This document shows positions 37,138 to 46,102 of a DNA stretch of 62,225 nucleotides, in pieces. A program made the translations under genes and the position numbers. How positions within the stretch are numbered: position 1 is the first letter of the stretch; each line of letters opens with the position of its first letter. The stretch is from Carnobacterium_A antarcticum (GTDB lineage Bacteria; Bacillota; Bacilli; Lactobacillales; Carnobacteriaceae): the NCBI RefSeq assembly GCF_042658365.1, contig NZ_JBHSQC010000016.1, one strand, 5' to 3'. The notes beneath the pieces are model-generated. The model saw only the letters and a program-made list of their open reading frames with translations. It had not been told where the DNA came from and did not search any database.

Positions 37138-37181
37138 AAGAACAAGCGAAAGTAAAGGCTGCTTTACTTTCGCTTGTTCTT
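37138..37181. terminator. 19-bp perfect hairpin after the membrane gene
   Basis: Arms 37138-37156 and 37163-37181 pair perfectly around a 6-nt loop. The stem is unusually long, and U-rich sequence follows only weakly on either strand. Its place about 40 nt after the 350-aa gene favours a terminator or an RNA-stabilising 3' end. Confidence 0.65.
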
Positions 37182-37222
37182 ATATTCTTATAAAATGATT
37201 ATTTGCTCAGTCATTTTTCAAT

Positions 37223-38275
37223 TTACATTTTCTCTTCATTATGTCCTCTTACAAAGTTTGAGCCCCATAAACCGGATAGAGATGTTACGATCATGCCTAA
37301 CAGCAAAGCGACAAATCCCCAGATAGAAGCTTTGGCAGTAGCATCAGATGCTTCTTCTGCTTTTACTCTAGCTTCTTCGATGGTTTGATCGATTTTTTGT
37401 TGAGCTTCTTCTATGCTTTGAGAAGCTTGGTTTATTTTTGTTTCTGCCTCTTTAGAAGCGGATTGTGCAGCATTGTAAATATTGTCGGTAGCTTCTTGAG
37501 CTTCTTCTTCATTTAAATCTGTATTTGATTCTACAGCATTAGCTATCGCGTCTTTATCAACAGAATCTGTAATTTTTTGTGCGCGGTTTTTTAGAGAGTC
37601 CGTTGTAGAAGAAATAATCTCATCAGAATTTTCAGGATTCACTGCCAACTCTTTTCCTGCTTCAACGATTTCATCTGTAGCTGCACTTAATTCGTTATTG
37701 ATGTAATCTGGTTGTAATTCTGGAATATCTGTATCTTTCAATACATCATTTACTTGAGTTTCCATTTCGTTAGTATCAACTTCGCCTACATTATCAATGA
37801 TTTTGTCAAAACTGTCTGAAACAACATCGCTGGCGCTAGAAGCAACAGTAGCGGCCCCTTTGCCGGTTACTGAAAATACACTGCCTAAAGCTGAGCCAAC
37901 AGCCGAGAATACGCCTGCAGTCAAATAAGAAAGCATGACTAATAATACCAGTACACTTGTGGCCCAAGTCAGAAATCCATGTACCATCCCCACTCGACGT
38001 GAAGTAACCCCTGCTATAAACCCAGCTGCCATCAAAGAAAGAACAAAAGTGACAATCGTCCAAATAATCAAACCAGTACCCACTCCATCGAATGGATGAT
38101 TAGACGTAGGTTCTACTGTTCCAAAGCCAATGGCTGATCCAATCAAAGAGAGTGTAAACAAGCTCGCCAAAAACGTCACCACTCCTGCAAAAACAGCAGA
38201 CCAAGAGATATTAAAACCAGCTTCACCATCCTCCACTAAATACCTTCTGAAACCTTTAGATCTTTTTTGTTCCAT
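37223..38275 (-). CDS. membrane protein with long coiled-coil domain
   Basis: This is a 350-residue protein of unknown function. Three N-terminal transmembrane segments (about 25-50, 67-93, 98-128) contain SWSAVFAGVVTFLA and VHGFLTWATSVLVLL. That pattern recalls the widespread membrane family loosely called PhnA-like. It is followed by a 180-residue Ala/Ser/Glu/Asp-rich, repeat-like helical region (about 135-315) and a C-terminal transmembrane helix (about 315-340) with a short charged tail. It therefore looks like a helical rod tethered at both ends. It sits between frr and uppS, where most relatives have nothing. Confidence 0.7.
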   Translation of the reverse strand: MEQKRSKGFRRYLVEDGEAGFNISWSAVFAGVVTFLASLFTLSLIGSAIGFGTVEPTSNHPFDGVGTGLIIWTIVTFVLSLMAAGFIAGVTSRRVGMVHGFLTWATSVLVLLVMLSYLTAGVFSAVGSALGSVFSVTGKGAATVASSASDVVSDSFDKIIDNVGEVDTNEMETQVNDVLKDTDIPELQPDYINNELSAATDEIVEAGKELAVNPENSDEIISSTTDSLKNRAQKITDSVDKDAIANAVESNTDLNEEEAQEATDNIYNAAQSASKEAETKINQASQSIEEAQQKIDQTIEEARVKAEEASDATAKASIWGFVALLLGMIVTSLSGLWGSNFVRGHNEEKM

Positions 38276-38433
38276 CTTTATTCAGCTCCCCATTCTAGAA
38301 TTTATGACTCTATTTGTTGTTTAAAATAAGCATAAAGCCTTTGGAATGTAACAGCAATCTTTTTGCTCATCCTTACTTATTTTCCTGAAAGAATTGAATC
38401 AGAAATAAAAGAGCGTAAAACAAACCTTAAGTT

Positions 38434-38462
38434 TTTTGCTTTGAATTAAAAAATGGTATACT
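38434..38462 (+). promoter_or_regulatory. promoter of the 35-aa peptide gene
   Basis: An extended -10, TGG followed by TATACT (38457-38462), lies about 48 bp before the small ORF. The -35 is weak (TTTTGC at 38434-38439, 17-bp spacer). Confidence 0.55.
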
Positions 38463-38509
38463 TTATTCAGGCAGCAAACTTGTCTTAAGATTCATGGGGA
38501 GGGCTCAAA

Positions 38510-38617
38510 ATGAAAAAACAGTTAAAAAGAATTATTGTGAGTTTTATCGTTTCGGCTATAGCCGCAAAGGTAACTTCTTATTTCTTAAAAGAAGATGAAC
38601 CTGAAACAAAAAAATAA
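38510..38617 (+). CDS. small membrane-anchored peptide, 35 aa
   Basis: This short ORF has a strong SD (GGGGAGGG, about eight bases before ATG), an extended -10 promoter and a bidirectional terminator right after the stop. The peptide starts KKQLKRIIVSFIVSAIAAKV and ends in acidic then basic residues, so it looks like one short amphipathic or transmembrane helix with a charged tail. It is divergent from the 350-aa membrane gene. Function is unknown; a membrane-associated small protein is likely, and a toxin-like role cannot be excluded. Confidence 0.65.
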   Translation: MKKQLKRIIVSFIVSAIAAKVTSYFLKEDEPETKK

Positions 38618-38624
38618 TGCAAAA

Positions 38625-38661
38625 AACACCTCACGACCCTTCAAACAGGTTGTGAGGTGTT
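38625..38661. terminator. bidirectional terminator between the small peptide and frr
   Basis: A 14-bp stem (AACACCTCACGACC with GGTTGTGAGGTGTT, one wobble) has a T6 run on the minus strand and TTTT on the plus strand. It serves frr and the small peptide gene. Confidence 0.9.
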
Positions 38662-38686
38662 TTCCTTCTCTCAAAAAGAAGAAAAA

Positions 38687-39244
38687 TTAAACGTCTAACA
38701 GTTCTTTTTCTTTTTCTGCAGCAATTGCATCAATATTCTTAATGCTTGCATCCGTTAATTTTTGAACATCTTCTTCATAGCCATGTACATCGTCCGACGT
38801 TAATTCTTTATTTTTTTCAGCTTTTTTCAATGCATCAATCGCTTCACGACGAACATTTCGAACCGAAACTTTTGTATTTTCAGATTCTTTGCCTACTTGT
38901 TTCGCTAGCTCTTTCCGTCTATCTTCTGTTAGTTGCGGAATCACTAAGCGAATAATATTACCGTCATTATTAGGGCTGATTCCGATATCGCTTTGCAACA
39001 AAGCTTTTTCAATATCTTGAAGCGCTGTTTTATCAAAAGGCGTAATCATTAATACCCGTGGTTCTGGTATCGAAATTTGAGCGATTTGATTCAATGGAGT
39101 TGGAATCCCATAATAAAGAACTTGGATACGGTCCAATAGACCTGCATTGGCACGTCCTGCGCGGATCGTTCCCAATTCGCGTTGGAAAGCTTGTTCTATT
39201 TTAGTCATTTTTTCTTTAGTTTCAGTTAATAACTGTGTACTCAT
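38687..39244 (-). CDS. frr: ribosome recycling factor
   Basis: Frr works with EF-G to split post-termination ribosomes. The 185-residue protein has the family patterns LGTIRAGRANAGLLDRI near 24, NDGNIIRLVIPQLTEDRRKEL near 96, and VRNVRREAIDALKK near 130. Its ATG overlaps the pyrH stop by 4 bp (ATGA). It ends the rpsB-tsf-pyrH-frr string. Confidence 0.97.
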   Translation of the reverse strand: MSTQLLTETKEKMTKIEQAFQRELGTIRAGRANAGLLDRIQVLYYGIPTPLNQIAQISIPEPRVLMITPFDKTALQDIEKALLQSDIGISPNNDGNIIRLVIPQLTEDRRKELAKQVGKESENTKVSVRNVRREAIDALKKAEKNKELTSDDVHGYEEDVQKLTDASIKNIDAIAAEKEKELLDV

Positions 39245-39969
39245 ACTCTTTTCCCCCTGACTGTAGTTCCGATCGTTTCGCCTAAAGCGACCCGTTTAAT
39301 ATTGCCTGACTCATTTAAATTAAAAACAACCAATGGAATATCGTTGTCCATACTTAGCGAGCTAGCTGTGGTGTCCATCACTTGAAGACCTTTATTGATA
39401 ATCTCTAAATGAGTCAGTTCCTCATATTTAACTGCTGAACCATCTAATTTAGGATCAGCTGAGTAAACTCCATCAACGTTGTTTTTAGCCATTAAAATAA
39501 CATCAGCACCAATTTCTGCTGCGCGTAAAGCTGCTGTGGTATCTGTTGAGAAGTAAGGATTTCCTGTACCTCCTGCAAAAATAACGACACGGCCTTTTTC
39601 AAGGTGGCGTTCAGCTTTCCGTCGAATATACGGTTCAGCGATTTGTCGCATTTCAATTGAAGTTTGGACTCTTGTTGGCACCCCTTCGTTTTCAAGACAG
39701 TCTTGTAATGCTAAAGCATTCATGACCGTAGCAAGCATCCCCATATAGTCTGCTTGAGCGCGTTCCATTCCCATTTCAGAACCGACTTGCCCGCGCCAAA
39801 TGTTTCCACCGCCGACTACAATAGCAATTTCCACGCCTAAATCATGTACTTCTTTAATTTCTTGACATATTTTTTGAATCGTCGGTGGTTGAATCCCAAA
39901 ACCTGAATCTCCAGCTAAAGCTTCTCCACTGAGTTTTAAGACGATACGTTTGTATTTTGGTTCGATCAT
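39241..39969 (-). CDS. pyrH: UMP kinase
   Basis: PyrH phosphorylates UMP to UDP and is allosterically controlled by GTP and UTP in bacteria. The 242-residue protein of the amino-acid kinase fold has RIVLKLSGEALAGDSGFGI near 8, IAIVVGGGNIWRG near 48, and FAGGTGNPYFSTDTTAALRA near 132. A GGAGGG SD lies before the ATG. It lies 200 bp after tsf, and a terminator after tsf lies in that gap. Confidence 0.97.
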   Translation of the reverse strand: MIEPKYKRIVLKLSGEALAGDSGFGIQPPTIQKICQEIKEVHDLGVEIAIVVGGGNIWRGQVGSEMGMERAQADYMGMLATVMNALALQDCLENEGVPTRVQTSIEMRQIAEPYIRRKAERHLEKGRVVIFAGGTGNPYFSTDTTAALRAAEIGADVILMAKNNVDGVYSADPKLDGSAVKYEELTHLEIINKGLQVMDTTASSLSMDNDIPLVVFNLNESGNIKRVALGETIGTTVRGKRV

Positions 39970-40121
39970 ACTTTTTTCCCTCCATTGGCTCTTACACTCT
40001 TTTTAGTTTACCATATCTCGCTAAAAACTTCATTTATAATTCCTAAGAATAAGCGTGTTTTTGACTTTTTTCAAAACAGCAAGAAGTTTTTTCAACAAAA
40101 GGAATAAATGGCATAAAAAAA

Positions 40122-40145
40122 GGAAACGCAGGCAAATGCGTCTCC
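40122..40145 (-). terminator. tsf terminator
   Basis: A 9-bp stem (GGAGACGCA with TGCGTTTCC on the minus strand) is followed by T7. It lies about 25 nt after tsf. Confidence 0.8.
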
Positions 40146-40168
40146 CCTTTTTACAACATTAAATAATA

Positions 40169-41050
40169 TTACTTTTTAACTTGGTTCATTACTTCTTCAG
40201 CAAAGTTTTCTTCACGTTTTTCAATACCTTCGCCCACTTCAAAGCGAACAAATGATTTAACAGTTGCTCCTTTAGAAGCAACGTATTTGCCAACAGTCAT
40301 ATCTGGATCTTTAACAAACGGTTGGTCAAGCAAGCTGATTTCAGCCAAGTATTTGTTCAAACGTCCAACAATCATTTTTTCAACGATATTAGCTGGTTTT
40401 CCTTCGTTCAAAGCTTGTTCTGTTAAGATTTTTGTTTCATGATCAATTTCTTCTTGAGAAACTTGGTCGCGAGAAACATATTTAGGGTTGATTGCAGCGA
40501 TGTGCATAGCAACATCACGTGCAACAGATTCGTCAGTTGTTCCTTCAAGAACAGTCAACACAGCGATACGTCCGCCCATATGAGTGTAAGCGCCAAAAGC
40601 ATCAGCATCTGTTTTTTCTACACGTGCAAAACGACGTAAACCAATTTTTTCTCCAATTTTAGTCGTTGCTGAAAGAACTTCAGATTCAACAGTACCGTCT
40701 CCTGCTTTTAATGCTTGAGCTTCTTCCACTGTTGCTGGATTGCCTTCAGCAATTGCAGTCGTTACGTCTTTAACTAATTTTTGGAATTGTTCGTTTTTAG
40801 AAACAAAGTCTGTTTCTGAATTGATTTCTGTAATTGCGCCGACATTGCCTTCAACGTCTACGCCTGCTAAGCCTTCAGCAGCAATACGGTCTGCTTTTTT
40901 AGCAGCTTTTGCCATACCCGTTTCTCTTAAGTGGTCTACTGCAGCATCAATATCGCCGTCAACGGCTACCAATGCTTTTTTAGCGTCCATCATGCCGACA
41001 CCTGTCATATCACGTAATTTTTTTACTAAAGCAGCTGTTACTTGTACCAT
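40169..41050 (-). CDS. tsf: elongation factor Ts
   Basis: EF-Ts exchanges GDP for GTP on EF-Tu. The 293-residue protein has the signature KKLRDMTGVGMMDAKKALV near 9, GLAGVDVEGNVGAITEINSE near 60, and the core dimerisation region. An AGGAGG SD precedes the ATG. It follows rpsB by about 160 bp as in nearly all bacteria. Confidence 0.97.
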   Translation of the reverse strand: MVQVTAALVKKLRDMTGVGMMDAKKALVAVDGDIDAAVDHLRETGMAKAAKKADRIAAEGLAGVDVEGNVGAITEINSETDFVSKNEQFQKLVKDVTTAIAEGNPATVEEAQALKAGDGTVESEVLSATTKIGEKIGLRRFARVEKTDADAFGAYTHMGGRIAVLTVLEGTTDESVARDVAMHIAAINPKYVSRDQVSQEEIDHETKILTEQALNEGKPANIVEKMIVGRLNKYLAEISLLDQPFVKDPDMTVGKYVASKGATVKSFVRFEVGEGIEKREENFAEEVMNQVKK

Positions 41051-41209
41051 TATAAATTTCCTCCTAATAAGTTGCCTTGATTTTCATAAGATAATAAATA
41101 CCCTTAATTTTCATAAAAAAACTGCCCCAAGTAAAATTGAAATGATGCCGCTTCGTATAAAGTCGCTTCTCACTTCTCCTTTTGCTCGAGACAGCCGTTA
41201 ATTATTTAA

Positions 41210-41995
41210 TTATTCAGCGTTGTCGCCTTCAACAACTTCAACGATTTCTTCGATTGATGCTGTTTCAGCAGCAGGAGCTTCAGCTGTGAAAGTTTCTTCA
41301 ACAACTTCGTCTTGTCCTTGGTTTCCTTCGATCATAGCGTCAGCCATTTTTGAAGTAATCAATTTAACAGCACGGATAGCATCATCGTTTGATGGAATGA
41401 TAACATCGATTTCATCTGGGTCACAGTTAGTGTCAACCATAGCCACGATAGGAATGTTTAATTTGTGTGCTTCTTGGATTGCAATACGCTCTTTACGAGG
41501 GTCTACAACAAACATTACGTCTGGAATTCTAGGCATATCTTCGATTCCGCCTAAGAATTTTTCTAAACGGTCACGTTGTTTCAATAAGATACCGACTTCT
41601 TTTTTAGGAAGGACTTCAAATGTTCCGTCTTCTTCCATTTTGTTGATTTCTTTCAAACGTTTGATACGTTTTTGGATAGTATCCCAGTTCGTTAATGTTC
41701 CACCTAACCAACGGTGGTTTACATAGAATTGTCCTGAACGGATTGCTTCTTCTTTAATAGCTTCTTGTGCTTGTTTTTTAGTACCTACGAATAAAGCGAT
41801 TCCGCCGTTTTCAGATACTTCTTTCATGTAGTTGTATGCTGCATCAGCTAACTTAACTGTTTTTTGTAAGTCGATGATGTAGATACCGTTTCTTTCTGTA
41901 AAGATAAAACGTTTCATTTTCGGGTTCCAACGACGTGTTTGGTGACCGAAGTGTACGCCTGCTTCAAGCAATTGTTTCATTGAGATTACTGCCAT
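41210..41995 (-). CDS. rpsB: 30S ribosomal protein S2
   Basis: S2 binds late to the 30S head. The 261-residue protein has MKQLLEAGVHFGHQTRRWNP near the start, IALFVGTKKQAQEAI near 63, NHRWLGGTLTNWDTI near 85, VVDPRKERIAIQEAHKLNIP near 160, and an acidic tail. The ATG at 41995 follows GGAGGAAAC; 25 in-frame codons upstream overlap the leader and are not expected to be translated. Confidence 0.97.
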   Translation of the reverse strand: MAVISMKQLLEAGVHFGHQTRRWNPKMKRFIFTERNGIYIIDLQKTVKLADAAYNYMKEVSENGGIALFVGTKKQAQEAIKEEAIRSGQFYVNHRWLGGTLTNWDTIQKRIKRLKEINKMEEDGTFEVLPKKEVGILLKQRDRLEKFLGGIEDMPRIPDVMFVVDPRKERIAIQEAHKLNIPIVAMVDTNCDPDEIDVIIPSNDDAIRAVKLITSKMADAMIEGNQGQDEVVEETFTAEAPAAETASIEEIVEVVEGDNAE

Positions 41996-42043
41996 GATTT
42001 GTTTCCTCCATTTGGTTTTTATTTTCCCTCCCTCAAAATCAAC

Positions 42044-42081
42044 TGTAAGGAGACTTGATTGCTCAAGCACCGTCCTTTACA
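42044..42081 (-). promoter_or_regulatory. structured rpsB leader element
   Basis: In the roughly 120-nt rpsB leader, TGTAAAGGA (42073-42081) pairs with TCCTTACA (42044-42051), enclosing the hairpin CTTGA/TCAAG (42054-42067). This shape fits an autoregulatory S2-binding leader. Autoregulation is an inference from the general behaviour of rpsB operons. Confidence 0.45.
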
Positions 42082-42125
42082 TCCTTTGAGGTGTGAAATA
42101 GTTTGGTGTTTTAGCACCGTTTATT

Positions 42126-42154
42126 ATTATATAGTTTCTTGATGAATAAATCAA
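42126..42154 (-). promoter_or_regulatory. rpsB promoter
   Basis: On the minus strand TTGATT (42149-42154), an exact 17-bp spacer and TATAAT (42126-42131) form a strong vegetative promoter. Confidence 0.85.
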
Positions 42155-42199
42155 GCCAAAAAGTTTGTTTTGCCAAAATAAATGAATAGCTGTTTTTTA

Positions 42200-42535
42200 T
42201 TAAGGTTTCACATAAGCTGCTCCTGCTTGTTGTTGTACAACCAACTCCATTACACCTGAAGGCACGATTTTAATTTCAGGTGCAAGATCATTTTCTTTGA
42301 TTTCATGTGCGCGTAAAGCGTTATTGCACGCTACAAACCAAACATGTTGCTCAATCAAAGGCTTGATTTCTTCTAAAAGAACAGAATCAAGATATCCTTT
42401 GACAGCTGCGGCATTAGCCACCACTTCAATTTTGAGAGAAGCTTGGGCTTTTTTTAAGTTTCGAACATTTCCTAAGACTAAAGACCATTTCTCTAATTCA
42501 TCAATGTGCAAAATAACATCTGCCACCTGAATCAC
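42200..42535 (-). CDS. DsrE/DsrF-like protein
   Basis: This 111-residue cytosolic protein resembles the DsrE-like fold (alpha/beta, often linked to sulfur relay). It shows LHIDELEKWSLVLGNVRNL near 9 and VWFVACNNALRAHEI near 65, where the Cys is at the place of the active Cys in many family members. It lies 45 bp downstream of the SNF2 helicase gene and ends just before the rpsB promoter. The substrate is unknown. Confidence 0.7.
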   Translation of the reverse strand: MIQVADVILHIDELEKWSLVLGNVRNLKKAQASLKIEVVANAAAVKGYLDSVLLEEIKPLIEQHVWFVACNNALRAHEIKENDLAPEIKIVPSGVMELVVQQQAGAAYVKP

Positions 42536-42579
42536 TTCCTCTCGTTTCTTTGATTTCTATTCCTATTCACTGATCAAAT

Positions 42580-45500
42580 TTAGTTTCCAATACTCAAAAT
42601 TTCACGAATATCTGATTCCGTTAATTGATTCAATGATTTTTGATCCCCAGCTTCAGCAGTTATAACTTGATCAAATAGAGCTTTTTTCTCTTGCTGAAGC
42701 GCATTGATTTTTTCTTCAATGGTTCCTTCAGCTATCAAACGCCAAACTTCAACGACTTTCTTTTGTCCTAAACGGTGAGCACGACCGGCAGCCTGCTCTT
42801 CTACAGCAGGGTTCCACCATAAGTCATATAAAATAACGGTGTCTGCTCCGGTTAAGTTCAAGCCTGTTCCACCTGCTTTTAATGAAATTAGGAAAATTTC
42901 CTTTTCGCCATCGTTGAAGCGATTGACCATTTCTAAACGCTCTTTTGGTTTTGTTTGGCCGCTTAAATAGAACGTATCTACTCCTTCAGTCGCTAGTTCT
43001 CTTTCAATAATCGTCAACATAGAAGTAAATTGCGAGAAAATGAGTACGCGCTTGCCGCTTTCTTTAGCAGTCGCCAATAGGTCTTTTAATTGCTCTAATT
43101 TTCCTGATTCTCCTTCGTAGTCTTCCAAGAATAATCTTGGATCACAACAAATTTGACGCAATCTCGTTAATCCAGATAAAATTTCAATACGATTTTTACG
43201 GAAATCTTCACCGGACATGTTTTGTACACTTTCTTGAATACGTTGTAAATAAGCTAGATAAACCGTTTTTTGCTCTTTGGTCATGGAACTGTATAAATTT
43301 GTCTCGATTTTATCAGGCAATTCTTTTAGCACATCTTTTTTAATTCGGCGCAATACGAACGGACGAATCATTTTCGCAATTTGTTCATAAGGCAATGTTT
43401 TGAACTGTTTAATGCTAGGGAAAAAGCCTGGCATGATCAATTGAAAAATAGCCCATAATTCTTCTATCTTATTTTCTATAGGTGTCCCGCTTAATGCAAA
43501 TCGTTTCTTAATGCTCAGTCCTCTAAGTGCCTGGGCTGTTTTAGTATGGTAGTTCTTTACCATTTGTGATTCATCCAATGCCAGCAAGCTAAATGTCTTC
43601 TTTTTATAAAGGTCGGCATCTTGTCTAAAACTTGGGTATGAAGTAATTAAAACCTGATTGGGTTGAACAGAATCGATGATAGCCATTCTTTCTTCCGCTG
43701 TACCAGCAACTACAAAGTTTTCAATCGAAGGTGCAAATTTTTTGAATTCATGATTCCAGTTATAGGTTAACGATGCTGGAGCCACAATCAAGAAAGGATC
43801 ATTTTTACCTTTTTCTTCAATTTCAGAAAGGATATAGGTGATGACCTGGATTGTTTTACCCAACCCCATATCATCGGCTAATATACCGCCAAATCCGTAT
43901 TTCGAAAGCATCTTCAACCATTTGTACCCAGTGATTTGATAAGGCCTTAAATCAGCGTGTAATCCTTTTGGCACAACTGCTTCAAATTGATCCGGAAAGT
44001 TTAAATCTTGTATCAAGTCTTGGAACTTTCTAGAAAGGGTTTGTTTATTTTTTTCTTCCAAACCAAACTTTTCATGTAATTCCAATCCGCGGTAACTTGG
44101 CAAACTGATTTTTCCATTTTGAAAATTCTTCAATACTCTCAATTCGCTTAATACATCACTAATTTGTTTAAAGTTGTCGGTTTCCAAGTCAATTAAAGTT
44201 CCATTGTCTAATTTATGGAAAGCTTTCTTTTCGCTTAGACTTTTTAAAACTTTATCGACCTCTTCTGAAGTAATTCCACCGATATCAAAGCGAATATCTA
44301 AAAAAGATCCATCGTTTTGGACGTCTATACTTGTTTCAGGATCGATTTGATCTAAAAACATACTGTCTAATAAATCATCCACATAAATAGTAGCCTCTAA
44401 TTCAAGTGTGGGGATTTCTTGTGTAAACAAGGTATAAAAATCCTCGTCCCGCACCATACGTTTAGTATAACTTGTTTCAGTCCGATGGTAATTGTATTCT
44501 TTTAGACGATTTAATATACTCATTTCTTTTTGGCTGTCCCGAATAATTTGGACCCCCACGTCTGGCAATTGGTTTTCTTCAGGATTGGTTGACAAAACCA
44601 ATTGTTTATAATTGAACTCAACGGTTGCGTGAACCGCTTCTTTTTCATATCTAAAATAAATAATCGTTTTTAAAGGTTCTTGGATAAATGAATTTTTCAA
44701 TGCTTCATCAATCGTCACCTCTCCCATTTTTGTCAATAACGGCATAACATAAGCTGTGAAATCCGGCATGTTTTCTGGCAATATTTCGATATCTTTCCCA
44801 TCGTAACGCTGCAAAAAGTAACGCAAAGGTTGAACTGTCCGCAATTGCTCCTTAGAGGGCTGAAAGATAACATTTCCAGAAATGAACCACTGGTATTCAT
44901 CTAAATAACTGTCAATTAGGTTTAATGTGTCTAATATAACTACACCGTTTCTTTGAAACAATTCAAAAGAAATAGGCAATTGATTTTCCACAAAAACAAC
45001 CGTTTTATATTTATTTTTACCATTCACGAATTGAAGATTGCCGCTATCTTGAAGCATTTGTAACGTTAACTCAGCGAGTATAGGCGACAAAACTAGGTAC
45101 CGCTTGTTATTCGTTAACAATGTCGCTTCTTTTTGATTGCCGATGATCAAAGCATTCGAATGAATTTGTTTTTGAAGAAAATCCATGATTGCTGCATCTT
45201 CGTCAGTTAACTTAATTTGTTTAAAATCAATCGTCTGACCAGGTTTTATTTCAAACACGCTTTGAGCTGAAAAACTGTCAAAAAAGCTGGTTAAATCTTT
45301 AACAATATAAAGTTTATCAACACCAGCACGGATACTTAAGGCAAAAACTTCGCTTTTTGACCGAACGAGTGCTGTACTTAATGGTTTCGTTTCTATTTTA
45401 TATTCCAGCTCCAAAATGCGGTTCTTTTGTAAAGGAGTTAAAGTTTCTCTGTGTTCATTTAAGAAAACCCGCGTAAATGATTCCGTTAACTCTTGTCCTG

Positions 45501-45807
45501 GGTTGGGTGAATCAGCTGCAACTTCTTTGGCATTTTCTTCTGTCATTATCCGACTGATTCCACGATCGCGCAGTTCTAATTCAACCGCTACCGTGTGTCT
45601 ACAATAACCGTGTTCCTTCCAATAACTGCATTCACAATAGTCGTCTTCTTTAGTTGTACCATCTAGTTCAACACGATAAATTTCATCTCCCATAACTTCA
45701 GCAACCCATACCTTTTTTTCAAAATAAGAATTGATTGAAAGGACTCGTTTATCGGCGACATATTTTCTAGCTTGGTCAATAACACGTTCTGGAATACTCC
45801 ACTTCAT
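42580..45807 (-). CDS. SNF2-family DEAD-like helicase with SWIM zinc finger
   Basis: This large ATP-dependent DNA translocase has 1075 residues. The N-terminal SWIM finger is CECSYWKEHGYCRH near 58. The SNF2 ATPase has Walker A DDMGLGKTIQVITYI near 648 and motif II ALDESQMVKN (DESQ instead of the common DEAQ/DEAH). It also has SGTPIEN, LLRRIKKDV-type spacing, SLKAGGTGLNLT and AAGRAHRLGQKK near 1020. The middle (150-600) is a family-specific region. Substrate and role in Bacillota are unclear (repair or transcription-linked remodelling). The DsrE-like gene follows. Confidence 0.93.
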   Translation of the reverse strand: MKWSIPERVIDQARKYVADKRVLSINSYFEKKVWVAEVMGDEIYRVELDGTTKEDDYCECSYWKEHGYCRHTVAVELELRDRGISRIMTEENAKEVAADSPNPGQELTESFTRVFLNEHRETLTPLQKNRILELEYKIETKPLSTALVRSKSEVFALSIRAGVDKLYIVKDLTSFFDSFSAQSVFEIKPGQTIDFKQIKLTDEDAAIMDFLQKQIHSNALIIGNQKEATLLTNNKRYLVLSPILAELTLQMLQDSGNLQFVNGKNKYKTVVFVENQLPISFELFQRNGVVILDTLNLIDSYLDEYQWFISGNVIFQPSKEQLRTVQPLRYFLQRYDGKDIEILPENMPDFTAYVMPLLTKMGEVTIDEALKNSFIQEPLKTIIYFRYEKEAVHATVEFNYKQLVLSTNPEENQLPDVGVQIIRDSQKEMSILNRLKEYNYHRTETSYTKRMVRDEDFYTLFTQEIPTLELEATIYVDDLLDSMFLDQIDPETSIDVQNDGSFLDIRFDIGGITSEEVDKVLKSLSEKKAFHKLDNGTLIDLETDNFKQISDVLSELRVLKNFQNGKISLPSYRGLELHEKFGLEEKNKQTLSRKFQDLIQDLNFPDQFEAVVPKGLHADLRPYQITGYKWLKMLSKYGFGGILADDMGLGKTIQVITYILSEIEEKGKNDPFLIVAPASLTYNWNHEFKKFAPSIENFVVAGTAEERMAIIDSVQPNQVLITSYPSFRQDADLYKKKTFSLLALDESQMVKNYHTKTAQALRGLSIKKRFALSGTPIENKIEELWAIFQLIMPGFFPSIKQFKTLPYEQIAKMIRPFVLRRIKKDVLKELPDKIETNLYSSMTKEQKTVYLAYLQRIQESVQNMSGEDFRKNRIEILSGLTRLRQICCDPRLFLEDYEGESGKLEQLKDLLATAKESGKRVLIFSQFTSMLTIIERELATEGVDTFYLSGQTKPKERLEMVNRFNDGEKEIFLISLKAGGTGLNLTGADTVILYDLWWNPAVEEQAAGRAHRLGQKKVVEVWRLIAEGTIEEKINALQQEKKALFDQVITAEAGDQKSLNQLTESDIREILSIGN

Positions 45808-46022
45808 TCAACGTTCCCCTACTTTCATACATTTTACCTTTTACATCTTGATTTTTAACTATCTCTCTATTCTACGCCATTCTTGTACAAAAAGAAAACT
45901 TTTTCATTCATTTTAATAAGAGCCGGTTTTAATAAAAGCAAAATCGAGTCTGTCGCTTCTTCTTTTTCCAAATACTTTGGTGAATTAAACTAAGATAAAA
46001 TTGCTTGTTTTTTTGAAATAGC

Positions 46023-46051
46023 TTGCTAAAACAACTCATCTCGCTCATAAT
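46023..46051 (+). promoter_or_regulatory. plsC promoter
   Basis: TTGCTA (46023-46028), a 17-bp spacer and CATAAT (46046-46051) lie about 50 bp before the plsC start. The rest of the 295-bp gap between the divergent SNF2 and plsC genes shows no gene. Confidence 0.6.
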
Positions 46052-46102
46052 TATACCATCACAATATCGTTCAGTCATCTGAACGCGAAAGGTTGAAAGC
46101 CA

